A stretch of DNA of 64,000 nucleotides, taken from positions 261,414 through 325,413 of the forward strand of contig NMRB01000039.1 in assembly GCA_002633025.1 (NCBI GenBank), read 5' to 3'. Below are positions 35,690-47,440 of this stretch, in pieces (within the stretch, counting starts at the first letter, position 1; each line of letters starts with the position of its first letter). Origin of the DNA: Notospermus geniculatus (lineage: Eukaryota; Nemertea; Pilidiophora; Heteronemertea; Lineidae). Below the pieces are notes generated by a model that made no database searches, was not told the DNA's origin, and saw only the letters and a list, made by a program, of their open reading frames with translations. A program made the translations under genes and the position numbers.

Positions 35690-38600
35690 ATTGAACTGGA
35701 TCCAAGTAGACTTCCTTCCTTCTATTTGCTGCTAGCGTCTCCCACAAGGATTTAGAAACCCAAAATAATTTTTTGGTTATTTTAGTGCATTTTATACAAT
35801 TCTGATGCGTGTGCTGAACATTTACGTTTTCAACAACGAACATGGAATTCTACGTTCACCTAACTAAACAGGAGAACGTGATTTATTGGCCGCCGTCGGC
35901 ATTTCATGGTCCCTTTGGAGTTCCCAAACATGTTTCAAAATAGTCTTTTGCGCATAAACACTATTCCTGATGTTTTTTAGGTGACAAAAATATCCGCTGG
36001 GAAATGAGGTCTCCAGGCTTCAACTTTCAACGCCATGCTCGGCTAATCTATCATTTCAATGCATTTGCTGACGGGCTGACGGTTGAACCTCCGCCGCATC
36101 ATTCGGCGAATTCCCAGATTCTAAAGTTTCAGAGATATATCAAATCAATGACTGGTCCATGGTGAACAGAAGCAACCAGGTGTGAAAGAGTTTTTTAAAA
36201 ATGGCAAAGTGGAAAATGAATAGGATTAGTTTCCGATATTTGTTTCTGGTTAGCACGCTTTGATTAGGTTTATGTTGTCAGATCTGGGCGGCCATGTTTA
36301 TTTCGGATGGAGGCGCGGTAACCTCGTCCACAGGGGTCGTTAAGTCATCGGTTTTGGCTGTTGCTCACAGTTCAGCTACGGATTGGTAGCTGCAAACTCT
36401 AATATAATAGAGTTATGGATTTTGGGTGGCCTCGACACCAGGGAGTAAATGACGCATAATAGGATTTCCATCGAAAACACCATTTTGCAACTTCGCCACA
36501 TATTCTTGCATTTAAAAGTTTATGATACGAATGACTTATAAGCAAGACATCGTCATTCACTTCTCTTTTCTCCAGCCTCTCACCCCCCCCCCCTCCTTCG
36601 TCTTTCAATACAATAGAAAAATGAAAAAGGATTAACCTTTAACTCTGCTGCAATATCGTTATCATGCGAATTCCTGAGCGAACGTCATACAGTCCCAATG
36701 CATTTCACCGCAACTCAACCGTACAACCACTGCCTATCTTTAAAAACAACAAAGTAACAAGTTATCACAAGGACCACTTAAAAAAGTAATTTGATTTTAG
36801 CAAGGTACTTTGCCGGCTTACCTAAAATCACTACAAACTTATTATGGCGACTAATTCAATTTCCTCCACCCGATAACTGATTTTGAATGGCTTCAATTAA
36901 AGGAACGCTTTTCTACTTTTGATTGCAATGAGCTAGTCTGTCACTTATTAGAAGTCAATGACTACCCGCTAGCACTAGGTGTTCCTCCTGCCACCTGCTA
37001 CATCGCACACAACGAATTCCATCCATGTTTTCACCAAGTTTCTTTTCTCAGATCGTGCCCTTACATACAAGTATTTGAGCCACACGGGATGGGGGTGGGG
37101 GGGTTCCAGTTACGACCAATGTAAAAGAATTACTTCGGCTGTTTAGCCAGTAGGCCTAGTAAACAAACTTGTTTTCAAACGTTTTGAGTTCAGCCTTATC
37201 TTCGGGTTTTCTCTCAACCCATCGTACAGCCCATCCCACCGTTTTTTCTTCGGTGTTCTTACGTCTGGGCGCCTTTCTCTGTCACTTAAGCCAAAAGTAA
37301 CGTTTTTCTACAACTGAATCTCGTAATCTCATGCCATCCGTTCGCAACAGGAGAAAATATACGTGACCTAATCGCTTTTTATTTGAAGTCAATTTGTCTA
37401 TCTGAATTACTTGGAGATCATCCGTTTTGACATCACAATCAATATTATGCACTCACTGCTCTTTTTGGCAAGTATGTGTTTTGACCTTTACGACCATTGA
37501 TTAGTTTGAACTTACGACCAATACCATTCGTTCAGTTTTGATCTCAGACACAATATTTACATTTACTTTGCTCTTTTCGATTAGTTTTGAGCTTACAACC
37601 AATATTACTGCTACAATGTGTCTGCTCTTTTCGATTACATGTACATGTACAATCAAAATTTTTGTGATATTTTTATTATTTTTTGTGTGTATTTTCAAGA
37701 AACACCTGAATTATTTTGCATTAACCCGAGTACAGTTTATCATTTACGCGTTTCTCTGAATATAACAGGACGAGAAAATGTCTCTTATTTTGCAACAGCC
37801 ATTTTTTTTCTTTTGGATCCGCTTTTAAAGTCGGGCAGTTTTGTTACCATTGACCTTCCAATTATCTTCATGTTACAATCGTAAACCATCCTGAGCCTAG
37901 CAGCATAAAATTCACCAATCACGGAACCAGCTGGAACTCGAGAGCCCGAATCCCATGGCTTTAGGAAGCTGCGTTCCTGTTGGGCACAGGAGCTTTACTT
38001 AGGCTTTCCCTTTCATCGGCCACTTGCCATTGCTCGGGTAGTTAGCGCGCCTTTATCAAAAACACGTGCGTTGCTTTATCCAGAGTTGAAAGGCGATAAG
38101 ATAGCCTAGCCCCTGGAGGGATATTCTGGCTCCATAACCAGATAGGATGGAGCTTTATCGTACGTCGCTGACAGTTCTGTAGATACCTCTGACCGAGTAA
38201 GGTAATTAAAAACCTGAGTTTGCAGAAATCAATTCATTGAATAGGACAAACAACAAAATGTATTGAAAACTGTTAGTTTTTGTGTTTGCATTGATCATGA
38301 TGGAGTGTTCGATTCTAGTTTTGACAAAAGTCAACTTTAAATGGAAAGTCCAACAGAAACCATCTTATCACTAAGTTTACGCAGGAACACTGCCAAGCTT
38401 CACTGGGAAAAATGAAGTAGTGCTGAAAACTACTTTTAAAATGCGTAATTCTAATTTGGTTCTGGTGTTCAAACAACATTTACATGTACCATTTATCATT
38501 TACCAAATTACAATTTATAACCAAGTTTTTGTGCATTATGCGCTTAATATACTGTTGCTTTGTTTTTTACCAATGTTTGAAATTACGGAAATACCTGGTG

Positions 38601-38815
38601 GGGGATACACGGATGCCATGGGGCGACTAATTAACTTTTCCTGTTAACTGCAACCTATACAGTTATTACTAATCAGAACTGCTTTGTGAATTAAATAATT
38701 CATTAGAAATAGCGGGAAGAAAGAAACTAATTTATCAGTAATTTTCTTCGACATTGACACCAATGGAAAAGTTGCAAACTGAGTACCGCGATGAATGCAG
38801 AACGAAGGGGCTTGC

Positions 38816-39479
38816 TTAACTAGATTTTCTTCTGCACAGTTCTGGGAGATTCCGTTTGCCCCACTCCCTGTTGCATGCCAAATAATTAGATTTCTTCGGC
38901 AAATTAACAATTTGTCCGATGTCGAACCGAGTTGGAAAACACCGTTGCATAGCTAGGACTCCTAGAGTGTTCAATCTCAAATTAGCGCCGTACATCCGAG
39001 CTAGCTGCCAGCGGTAGGGTGTCCATGAAGAACAAATGGAGCGGAATGAAGCCAGCACACATGTGTTCACCAGTTTAATTAGTGATGGAACTAAAAACCG
39101 TAGGAAAACTTTCAGCAGCGACTTGGTTGTCCTATCCAGTCTGCAGTTGGTCTGCGGATATGTTACTCTCGTGAACTCTTCAAAATCTTCTGCTATTGAA
39201 AGGACGATTACAAAGGAATCTAAATTAGTTGTCTCGTGTGTGAGTGCAGCAAAGGAAAAAAAGGTCGGACTGCTTGCTGGTCGCACACTGCGACCGCCGA
39301 TCATTTTTCTTACGGTAGCGAGCTTGCAGCCGAATGTGTTCAAGCTGACCGCCAGTTCCCAGCCGCCGGTCACGAACCCCAAGAACAAAACAAAAGTTTG
39401 TTCTTACCAGGCTGGTGTAGGTGAGTGCTATGCGCTCAGTGGTTATTTGAAAAACCCGCCGGTCAGATCGACTTGCTGA
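38816..39479. other. Overlapping long open frames, both strands, unassigned
   Basis: A 190-codon frame on the minus strand (38816-39388) overlaps a 147-codon frame on the plus strand (39036-39479). Neither contains a motif I recognise. The plus frame has Lys/Arg patches and ends just before a promoter-like stretch (CCAATCA, TCACATGA and AAAATGGCAGCGGCC within 60 bases near 39479-39530). In a window this large one or two frames of this length are expected by chance, so no gene is called. A fragment of a mobile element is possible. Confidence 0.2.
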
Positions 39480-40601
39480 CCAATCAAATCAAATCCCCTG
39501 GTCACATGATTTCAAAATGGCAGCGGCCATTAAGAAGGCAATCCCGTCTAGTTCTGTGTCCCGCTGGAACGAGATAAGCTTTGACACAACGAACGCCTGC
39601 TATAGCTTGACCGCAACGAGATAGCAGAGGAACCGCAAACAATTTAGCTAGTGGCGGTCTGTGTAGCTGCGGCCGATAATCTTCGCCGGTGGATGAATTT
39701 GTTTGCAGTGTGCAATACCATAACCCAATATCGGCAAAGAAGAAAATTTATTCTGTAGTAATACTGACTTACTATCATAATTTTTGTGTTACATGTAAAA
39801 TGGGGGCTTTCTATCAACCAGCGTAATCAGCTGTGTTTATGGCAGGACTCGCTATCAATTCACAATTCAAACGACCAACATTTATTGCTTTCAAGATTCG
39901 AGAGCCTGGGTACCCCCTCCAAAAAAATGTCGTTATCATCTCTTAGAGACACCAACGTAATGTGTGTTGTCGTTTCTGTATCAAAAACCTAATTTCATTA
40001 AAATTGTTATCCAGACGAATTTGCGAATGAGCTATAGCCAGCTTCCTGCGGTTACATTGAAATGTACTAACGCGCACCCGGCGTGAGGGGGCAATTCTAG
40101 CCAATTATTTTTGCATGATTAGGCTAGAAACTTCCTAGCAAATGTTTACCCAAGAAGGTAATGTTACCGATCTTTGTTTTCCTCACGCTGATTAGCGAAA
40201 TCAAGCATGCCGAGCAATTCCAAGATGGCGTTTCGAACCCGTGTAGTCCAAATGATAGCACCGCCGAAGAGGTATATTCTGGCCATGACGCGCCGTGAAC
40301 TCCGCATGTATCCTTGTTATTGGCCGAACCACGTGTCCGGTTGCCTTTTTCAAGACGATCCATTCCGCGCACGACTTTTAGTCAGCTGCTCTCCTTACCG
40401 TTGTTACCTTGGAGACAGTACCATATGTTATAGAATTTAGACAAAAATATTATGGAGACGTGGTCATAGACTCATACAGAGTGAGATTACATGACACCTA
40501 AAAGAGGTTCTGGGTTTCGATACCCTCTGCATTCCTGCCTCCAACACCTCAGGGGGACCAAGGTTCCCCCCGCTGCTCTGCTTAGCCCTGTTTTCAGAAT
40601 A

Positions 40602-40737
40602 AAGCTGCTTTTCCACGAGGCATTTGCGGGCGCGGGTGGAAAAAATCGATCCAACGTATTTCCCTTTAGCTGTTTCACCCGCACCCGCTCCCGCCACCGA
40701 AACCGCGTCCGCAAACGTCTGGTGGAAAAGCAGCCTT
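40602..40737. mobile_element. GC-rich foldback element
   Basis: Left arm AAGCTGCTTTTCCAC followed by GCGGGCGCGGGTG, right arm GTGGAAAAGCAGCCTT preceded by CACCCGCACCCGC. The arms pair with small mismatches around a loop of about 40 bases. CpG density is far above its surroundings. Confidence 0.65.
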
Positions 40738-40993
40738 ATGCGGATGTCAGGTCGACCTTGCGATGGCACAGAACAGGCGCACGCTGACTCTTCCGGATCA
40801 CTTGGCGTCTGAGGCACGACAGCGTGGAACAAATCAGTCGCCGATCTGGTGTGACATGACTGCAGTTGCGACTCACTTGCGGGATCAGTTGCCGATCAAA
40901 AAGATCGTGCGGATGTCAGGTCACACTGCGATTGCTTGCGCCACGACGGAACAGTCGTCGGCATCAGCTGGATCGCAAGCACAGTCAGGTCAC

Positions 40994-40994
40994 N
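40994..40994. other. Single-base N (probable unsized assembly joint)
   Basis: Unlike the Ns at 2924, 9083 and 34918, no duplication of the left flank is seen at right (CAGGTCAC-N-ATTTGGCAGACC). Sequence may therefore be missing rather than doubled here. Confidence 0.5.
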
Positions 40995-41285
40995 ATTTGG
41001 CAGACCCCTAGTAGTTAAATGGACCCTCAGAAAAGTAGCTCCTTTTCACTCATCCCTTGATTGCCAGATATGCCGAAAATAGTACTACCACTGACCTACA
41101 TTGACCAAGGCTAGGCCAGTTTTTGCCGCCACAACCGCTGGAAAGAATGCCAGTGGTTCCGCTGATACAGCGCCAGGCAAACTGATGGCTGACGCATAGA
41201 CATGATAGAGCTAGCATCCATGAGCGCGAGCATGTGCATTGTACATTTTTGTATTTGCTTATCTGCAGTGCGTGCGTGTAGGCTA

Positions 41286-41286
<1 letters not shown>

Positions 41287-41317
<31 letters not shown>

Positions 41318-41320
41318 CGT
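41287..41320. repeat. GT dinucleotide microsatellite
   Basis: About 17 GT/GC steps (GTGCGTGTGCGTGTGTGTGT and onward). It reads as His-Thr repeats on the minus strand, which is not a gene. Confidence 0.9.
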
Positions 41321-41695
41321 TACGTTATCCATGTAGGCCTACATACTGTACATGTACTTGCACGCCTAATGTCGTTCACTCACGCACACGGATCTGGTCC
41401 ACCGTATTCCAGTCGGTAAAAATCCGACCAAACATGGAGTACCGTGCATTATCGTGGCCGGAAGAATTGGTGGAACAATCCCCGCTTTTTCCTCCTCTGC
41501 ATTTCGACTGATCACGTGATTTTAGAAGACAGGCACTACCAATCTCAAGATTCAATCATGCCGCTGAGATCGGAACCAATCCCTCATAACGCCTGCCGCC
41601 GATATTGGCCTACGAGTCGTATGATTCCCGGAAATGCGCCTTGTAAACATGAATTCAGGATACCCCCATCAACATTCTCTGTCTTTCTGTTTCAG

Positions 41696-42049
41696 ATCCA
41701 ATCGCCATGGGGCCACAAGTCCACCGTCCCTTACACTACCTCACAGTCCTGCATGGCGCCACATTCGAACGTCCCAACTTTCATGGGGCTAGCCCAAATT
41801 GGCCAAATCTCAGCCAACATGGCGGCCAATGGAATGACCTCCAGTATGATGCCACCCAACCCACCCCCAACGCAGCCGCCGCCACCGCAGCCGCATACTT
41901 TTAGCTACCGACCGGGAGTTCCGGCGGCGAGTTACGAGACATGCGCAGTTGAGGATACCGATAGGAGGAGTTCGAGTATAGCATCATTGCGAATGAAGGC
42001 AAGAGAACATAGCGCCGCCATTGGTGTTCTGAGTCCACCATTTCTATGA
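41696..42049 (+). CDS. alx1: Alx-type homeobox gene, last coding exon with OAR motif
   Basis: After the acceptor CTTTCTGTTTCAG the exon encodes 117 residues in phase 0 and ends at TGA. The start (IQSPWGHKSTVPYT) leads into CMAPHSN, then a proline-rich stretch (PPNPPPTQPPPPQP), and near the C-terminus DRRSSSIASLRMKAREHS, the OAR (aristaless) motif, followed by AAIGVLSPPFL. In vertebrate ALX proteins the OAR lies at the very C-terminus as here and can restrain DNA binding or activation (family knowledge). The exon begins at a codon boundary and the homeodomain exon ends at one, so the missing exon or exons between must total a multiple of three. It is assigned to the same gene as the homeodomain exon because both are Alx-type, on the same strand and in compatible phase. 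A neighbouring Alx paralogue is possible. Confidence 0.85.
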   Translation: MQSPWGHKSTVPYTTSQSCMAPHSNVPTFMGLAQIGQISANMAANGMTSSMMPPNPPPTQPPPPQPHTFSYRPGVPAASYETCAVEDTDRRSSSIASLRMKAREHSAAIGVLSPPFL

Positions 42050-44674
42050 TTCTGAATGAACTCTTGGTTTAGTTTTGACGTAAATCTATATTATAGAGAC
42101 TTTTGCCATGTGAAGACTGAAGTGCCTTTGAGATTTTGGAGGTCTTACTAATGTGGAATTGAGGTAGCAAATTATACATATTTTTTTGAATCAACTGTTG
42201 CGGACTTGAAGAGCATATACCTTTACTGTGACCTATTGTTTTTACATTCTGAAGAGGCTTACTTACTTTTCAAGACATTTTCGAATAACAGACGACGTCG
42301 GATATCAGTTTATTGACTAAGTTAAGATTTCAGTGCAATTTCAACGAAATCAAGCAAAGACGGAGATCTGTCTTTCCATATCATCATCATCATCACCGTC
42401 ATTTGCCAACGACACGATACTTTCCGCAATGGGTTTTTTGGGGGGGTTAGATTTAGTTCTAACCTCTGAGGAAGACGCAATTTCATAGTTTCGTAGCTGA
42501 ATACATGTACTTGTCTTCCGTACGTTCATCTATGCATTGATTCCGTCAACCTTTTCAACACAGGAACAATACGTAACAAGCCCTTGGAAACCATGTTTTG
42601 TGTCATAAATTCATTCATTTTTCTTCCCTTGGTCCTAGTGGTGATCTGCCGAATGTATTAAAAAATGGGAGAATGACTAAAATCTTTTGGATATTACCCC
42701 AGTCATTTTTTTTTCAATATTGTGCATTTTCCATTCTTAGTGCGTGTGTCACTCGGGATTTAATACTGTGACACATTTCATCGATCTCCAAAGAAATGCC
42801 TGTTCCTCGGTATCACATGATGGTGTTAGCTTTTAGGAGGCCAAGTTAAATCTGAATGGATCCCAATCTCACCAGTGAATCTGATCTTCCACAATGTACC
42901 AAAAATGTAAATGCCATCGTCAGTCCGTAGGCTTCCCTTTTTTGGCCTAATCAGATCTTACTGAAGATACTCCACCTACGAGCAAATAAAAATGGCAGTT
43001 CCAGCATTTTATATGCCTTGTATTCTTGCCTGCTCGTTTCTGTAGCAACTATGCAATTATTACATTGACGTATTTTGATAGATAAGAATAAATATATAGT
43101 TATGAATGATGTTAATGATTGTTGCCTTTTCAATTTTTGCGGCCTCGGCCCGAAATCTGCATATCCCAATGAAAAAACATTGAATCGAGAGCTGGGCGCC
43201 AAAGACGGCATCATAGCTCTATAGACCACACTGGGCCAATTTTATGGACTGCAGGCGGAGACCGATGCGATGTCAGATGGAGTTGCCCTCTCCCTATCAC
43301 TTTTGAAGACCGGGAATCGATACCCAGGTGTTCCAAATGAGAAAGTCCTCGAATTGACAAAATATATCTACTTTTGGTAAGACGATGCGGTAAAATAATT
43401 TAAAACATGTTTCAAGGGTGGAGGTCCAGTTTCCTGCAATCGCTGATAACACATTTTTTTCAATTATATCTTGCGCAAGATCAGAGATGCTCTTTTTCTC
43501 TGCTACGCACGGGCCCGCCCATCCTCCACCAACAGTACAGTTCACAAGACCACACCCAGGTCACCACGCATAGCTTCACCACCTCGGCCTGCATATGCAG
43601 AGCGCAAGGCACAGGTTTCATCAGGCAGACTGCTGCGCCATCTTTATGAAATCAATGTTACAAAAATACAGTTTATCCGCAAATCACTCGTTTGAAATAT
43701 TGTGCACCTCGGAAGGCTCTGCGAAAAAGAAAGTCTTAGTCCATTGATGACGCTTCGAGCAAGGAAGCTGCATCATCATGCCTGTCATGGATCCCGCATG
43801 TTGACCAAATGGGCATTACAATGTACATGTATGTACAAAATAAAAACTTCACGTGGAGACTAGTCAACTCAACAGCGTGACCTTTCGGGCCACTGTGACA
43901 TTGAGAGGTTCGCGAGTTTGTTCACAACACCATGTACACGTCAGTATACAGGACTGCATGACCGATGACATATTCCTGTCCACGTCAGTTGGCCGGGATT
44001 CCCCAGTCAGAGACGGAAGTACACCTAGTACACACACCCTAGTGACGTGTGTGCCCTACAAATATAATTTATGAGCAATAACTGAGAAAGTTCGTCAAAA
44101 TCTAAACCACAAGCCAAATATAGATATGTCGCAGTACATTATATAAAATGGACTGAGCACAGTGGCCAAGATTATTCAAACATTCCGAAGGTTAGTGTGG
44201 ACCATTCAATATACTCAATATAACTCTCTAAATGGGTAAGTAGGCTATTATACAGGCCGACACAAGTTTGTCCATAGACCAATGCAATAAATGACCATAG
44301 CATAACGTGTTATGTATGTCTTATCTAAAATGCACTTGTATCATCGTACCGATACTGTACTTTCCAGCGAACTATAGATACACCAAATGCAGATGTAACG
44401 TCATAGACACGCCACTGGGATCTATAGTCTATCTCCTCCAACATTTTCAAAAGCGGAAGTGTCGGGACTTAGATATCACTACACCATGCTCATGTGTGGC
44501 CGACCATCACCAACAGGAGAAGCTGTACCCCGCAGTGTCAGGGTGTATACATGTGCCTATAAAAAGCACGTCGTGGCTTTGACACGACGACCGTTTTGGG
44601 GGGCAGCTTGATGCGATTCTATTGAACGACACATTTGGCCGTTGATTTTTTTGCTAATGGTGTCGTTATTTCAG
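42050..44674. other. Alx 3' UTR and spacer before the oxygenase gene
   Basis: AT-rich, no coding region supported. Possible polyadenylation signals AATAAA occur at 43087-43092 and about 43839-43844. The first gives a 3' UTR of about 1.05 kb. Open frames at 43407-43695 overlap each other and match nothing. The upstream exon of the oxygenase gene (at least 5' UTR) should lie in the last part but was not identified. Confidence 0.45.
43087..43092 (+). terminator. Possible Alx polyadenylation signal
   Basis: AATAAA in an AT-rich context about 1.04 kb after the Alx stop codon, followed by T-rich sequence. Confidence 0.4.
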
Positions 44675-44688
44675 ATTATTTGAGGAAC

Positions 44689-46524
44689 ATGTTCAAAGCA
44701 AGGGACAAGAGAGACGAAAACCACGATTCTGCAAACGTCTCTCCGCGAAAAATTGACTTAGTCCACAAAAAAATTATTGGCGACAAGCTAGCATTTGTAA
44801 TAGAAAATGTGTTCACGAAGAAGGTAAGATATTGCAATAGTTGGGAAATCATTATGCAGTAGTTTGGAAATAAGGTAGTTGGGAAATCATTCAAAAGTTG
44901 GGAACTGATCGATGCCCTCCTTTTACCTCAGGCCAATCCACCACCCTTCTTAATGCCCCTCCCCCCTCATTTGACCCACAATCGCCTTTACTGATAGCAG
45001 TTAGCTAGCCTATACGAAATTTCCCATGTCCAACAAATGAATAGTGATTGATGCTTTGTTGGCGCGCTATGGTAGACATCGGTTCTCAAAGTTCGTTCGT
45101 TTTCTTTTTTTTCTGATCGACATTTCAAGAGTTTTTATACGTTTCAGGAATGTGATGAATTCATTGCAATCACGGAAGAAAAGGGGTACGAAGTTGCATT
45201 GGTTAATGTAGGGGGAGGAAGGTAAGACCACGGAGTATTCAGAGCCTACCCCTGTAGGCCTACCACCTATATTTTACGAGAGCTGCTATCTTTCTGTGTG
45301 GATTGATAAACAGAAGGTAGAACCTGCGACTTTGATTAGTTTCATTTTCACTAAATCACAAAAAATACGTCGCATCCGTATTACATTGTAGAACTCCTCA
45401 TCAAATCCATCGGCATCGCTGTTGTTTTTCAGACAAAAACTCATGACGGATATCAGGAACAGTTACCGCTGCATTTGGGACTCACCAGAACAGGTGGAGC
45501 GAATTTGGGAGCGGATCAAGTCGTTCATCCCAGAGTATTGGTTGGGACACAAAGTCATCGGTTTAAACGAAAGGTAAGTAATAATAAGTAATAATAATGC
45601 AGGAGTAGGCGTAAGGAAGGAAAGGGTCATTTTAATTTCTTCTTACTGCTGATGGTTCAGGGATACAAACTTCATGGACTCGTGTTCTACAGGACGGTGA
45701 TATACATGTACTCTAGATTTCCACATCTAAGACCACTTCGTTAATTCGGAGCATGGCGGCCACTGTCCTTTGTCAACTGAGAGCCGTTATCTGAAGCTGA
45801 TTGGGATAAAAAAGTCTGTACACTTTGATTGGCCACGTTTAACTTTTCAGTCATTTTCCCATTTAGGTTACGAGTTCTCCGCTACGACGCGGGCCAATAT
45901 TTTGCTCCTCACTTTGATGGCGAATACCACAGAGATAACGGGGAAAGGAGTTACATCACCATTCAAATATATCTGAATGAGGTGAGTATAACACCAAAAT
46001 CGCAGTGTCTCGCATAGCTAGCGGCCATAGAAAACAAAAGTCGCTGGATTGGAGCAATACTGGCCCTTCATCAGCGTGTGAAATATTAAACACTTTCATT
46101 GCAGGGTTTCAAAGGTGGTTCGACGACATTTCTTTCAAACTGGGAAGGTACTGGTCCAAACCTGCCAGTAGTTCCAAAAACAGGCAAGTGGCAAGAATAT
46201 AATTTCTTTAGTTTATCATTTGAAAGACATAAAAACATAGCAGGTAGAAGATGAGAAGAACACACCTCACCTCATTGCACTGCCCGCAGAACAGCCGTCA
46301 CATGATTACAAGACATTGATATTCATCCACCAATATTGCTAAAAAGAACATTGAGAGGCAAATTTCATGCTGTTTTTCGTATTTCTTCAGGTTCAATACT
46401 TGTGTTCCAACACGACATGCTACACGAAGGTTCCAAGTTAAAAGAAGGACGAAAATACACTATTCGGACTGATGTAATGTTTACTAAGGAAACCTACGAA
46501 CCAGAATCCGTGCATGAAAACTGA
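44689..46524 (+). CDS. 2-oxoglutarate/Fe(II)-dependent oxygenase, prolyl 4-hydroxylase fold
   Basis: Six coding exons join to one 225-residue frame: 44689-44823, 45148-45221, 45433-45573, 45867-45981, 46105-46183, 46391-46524. Every junction keeps phase. Acceptors read TTTCAG, TTTTTCAG, TTTAG, TTGCAG and TTCTTCAG; donors are GTAAG or GTGAGT except intron 5, whose donor is CAG|GCAAGT (a GC-AG intron). The catalytic core is clear. APHFDGEY gives the His and Asp of the HxD iron pair, GERSYITIQIYLNE and GFKGGSTTF are the following strands, MLHEG holds the distal His, and YTIRTDVMF supplies the basic residue (Arg) for 2-oxoglutarate. The family hydroxylates protein side chains or small substrates; the substrate here is unknown. 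It lacks the N-terminal peptide-binding part of collagen P4H and is closer to the small P4Hc-domain proteins with an HEG...IRTDVMF ending. The start is the first ATG in the first exon, which itself begins at an acceptor (44675), so an upstream exon exists and could extend the N-terminus. Confidence 0.88.
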
Positions 46525-46686
46525 GTGCCCAGAGCCATCACAATAGGCCCCTATTCAGTTTTACTCGGGAAACCGAGACGTCCAGTGCCGACGTTGCGAT
46601 TTTTGTGTTGATATATTTGAAAACGTTCAAGTCGCTGTTGTTTTGTTAATATGTCTGTGTATATGTAAAATCAAGTTATTTCTATC

Positions 46687-46692
46687 AATAAA
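46687..46692 (+). terminator. Polyadenylation signal of the oxygenase gene
   Basis: AATAAA (in TCTATCAATAAAAAAG) about 165 bases after the stop codon, a usual distance. It suggests a short 3' UTR. Confidence 0.7.
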
Positions 46693-46899
46693 AAAGAAGA
46701 CATCTCATTCATAACACTAGCACTTTGATTTCTCCCCAAATCTAGCACACACTAGATGAATCATGCTCAGCCTTATTTGGAATGTCACAGCCACAAAACT
46801 TTGCCGTATACGCCTGACGGCACAGCGTACTTTGTCATGGTGTAATTCTCCACCCGATGCATCTACCTCCTATAAAATATTAATAATGTCGGTGACGCT

Positions 46900-47440
46900 C
46901 CTAATGTTTTGAGTGCACTCAAAGACGACAGGCATCATTCACTAACCTTATACGCACTTAGGCCTACCTGAAATAAGGCTTATTGACGTACCTAGCGTTT
47001 TGAGGAATGCACTCAAAGACTGGCACCACTGACGAACATTACGCACTTGGGCATACTTCCTACGGGTTAGTGCCCTGCCTGTTTTGAGGAACACACTCAA
47101 AGACTGGCACCACTCACGAGCCTTACATATGGGCCTACTTCCTAAAAGAAGGGTTAGTGCCATGCCTGTTTTGAGGGATACACTCAAAGAATGGCACCAC
47201 TCACGAACCTTACGCACTTGGGTCTATACATGTACTTCCTAAAATAAGGGTTAGTGACGTGCCTAACGTTTTGAGTACACTCAAAGAACAGGCATCACTT
47301 ACGAACCTTACATGTGTCCTAAAATAAGGGGGTGTACATGTGTACATTGTCCTAAAATAAGGGTTAGTGCTACACTAAAAGTCTGGTATCATTCACGAGC
47401 CTGTGCAATTCCGTTATTTCCTGAAAATAAGCATTAGTTA
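46900..47440. repeat. Minisatellite of about 85-100-bp units
   Basis: Five to six degenerate units, each with TTTTGAG then ACACTCAAAGA, TGGCACCACTCACGA, CCTTACGCACTTGG and CCTAAAATAAGGGTTAGTG in that order (unit landmarks near 46903, 46998, 47078, 47167, 47265 and 47370). The word TTTTGAGnnnnACACTCAAA is itself a small palindrome. An open frame on the minus strand (46948-47217) with repeated SLSVFLKTG is a by-product. Confidence 0.85.

Larger units (their letters stand above)
35690..41695. other. Alx intron region in which homeodomain exon 3 is expected but not found
   Basis: A read of this 6 kb found no VWFQNRRAKW-type coding segment on the + strand, although the flanking exons require it. 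It holds G and C runs (about 36587 and 37090), CpG-rich sequence with two overlapping open frames on opposite strands (38816-39479), a foldback element (40602-40737), a single N (40994) and a GT microsatellite (41287-41320). The single N could stand for missing sequence holding the exon. Confidence 0.55.

Noticed and set aside
36200-36220. AAAATGGCAAAGTGGAAAATG as part of the missing homeodomain helix 3 (AKW)
   Set aside because: The surrounding codons do not give WFQNRR and a stop follows at once.
46948-47217. 89-codon minus-strand frame with repeated SLSVFLKTG peptides
   Set aside because: It follows the DNA minisatellite downstream of the oxygenase gene and has no start, splice or family support.
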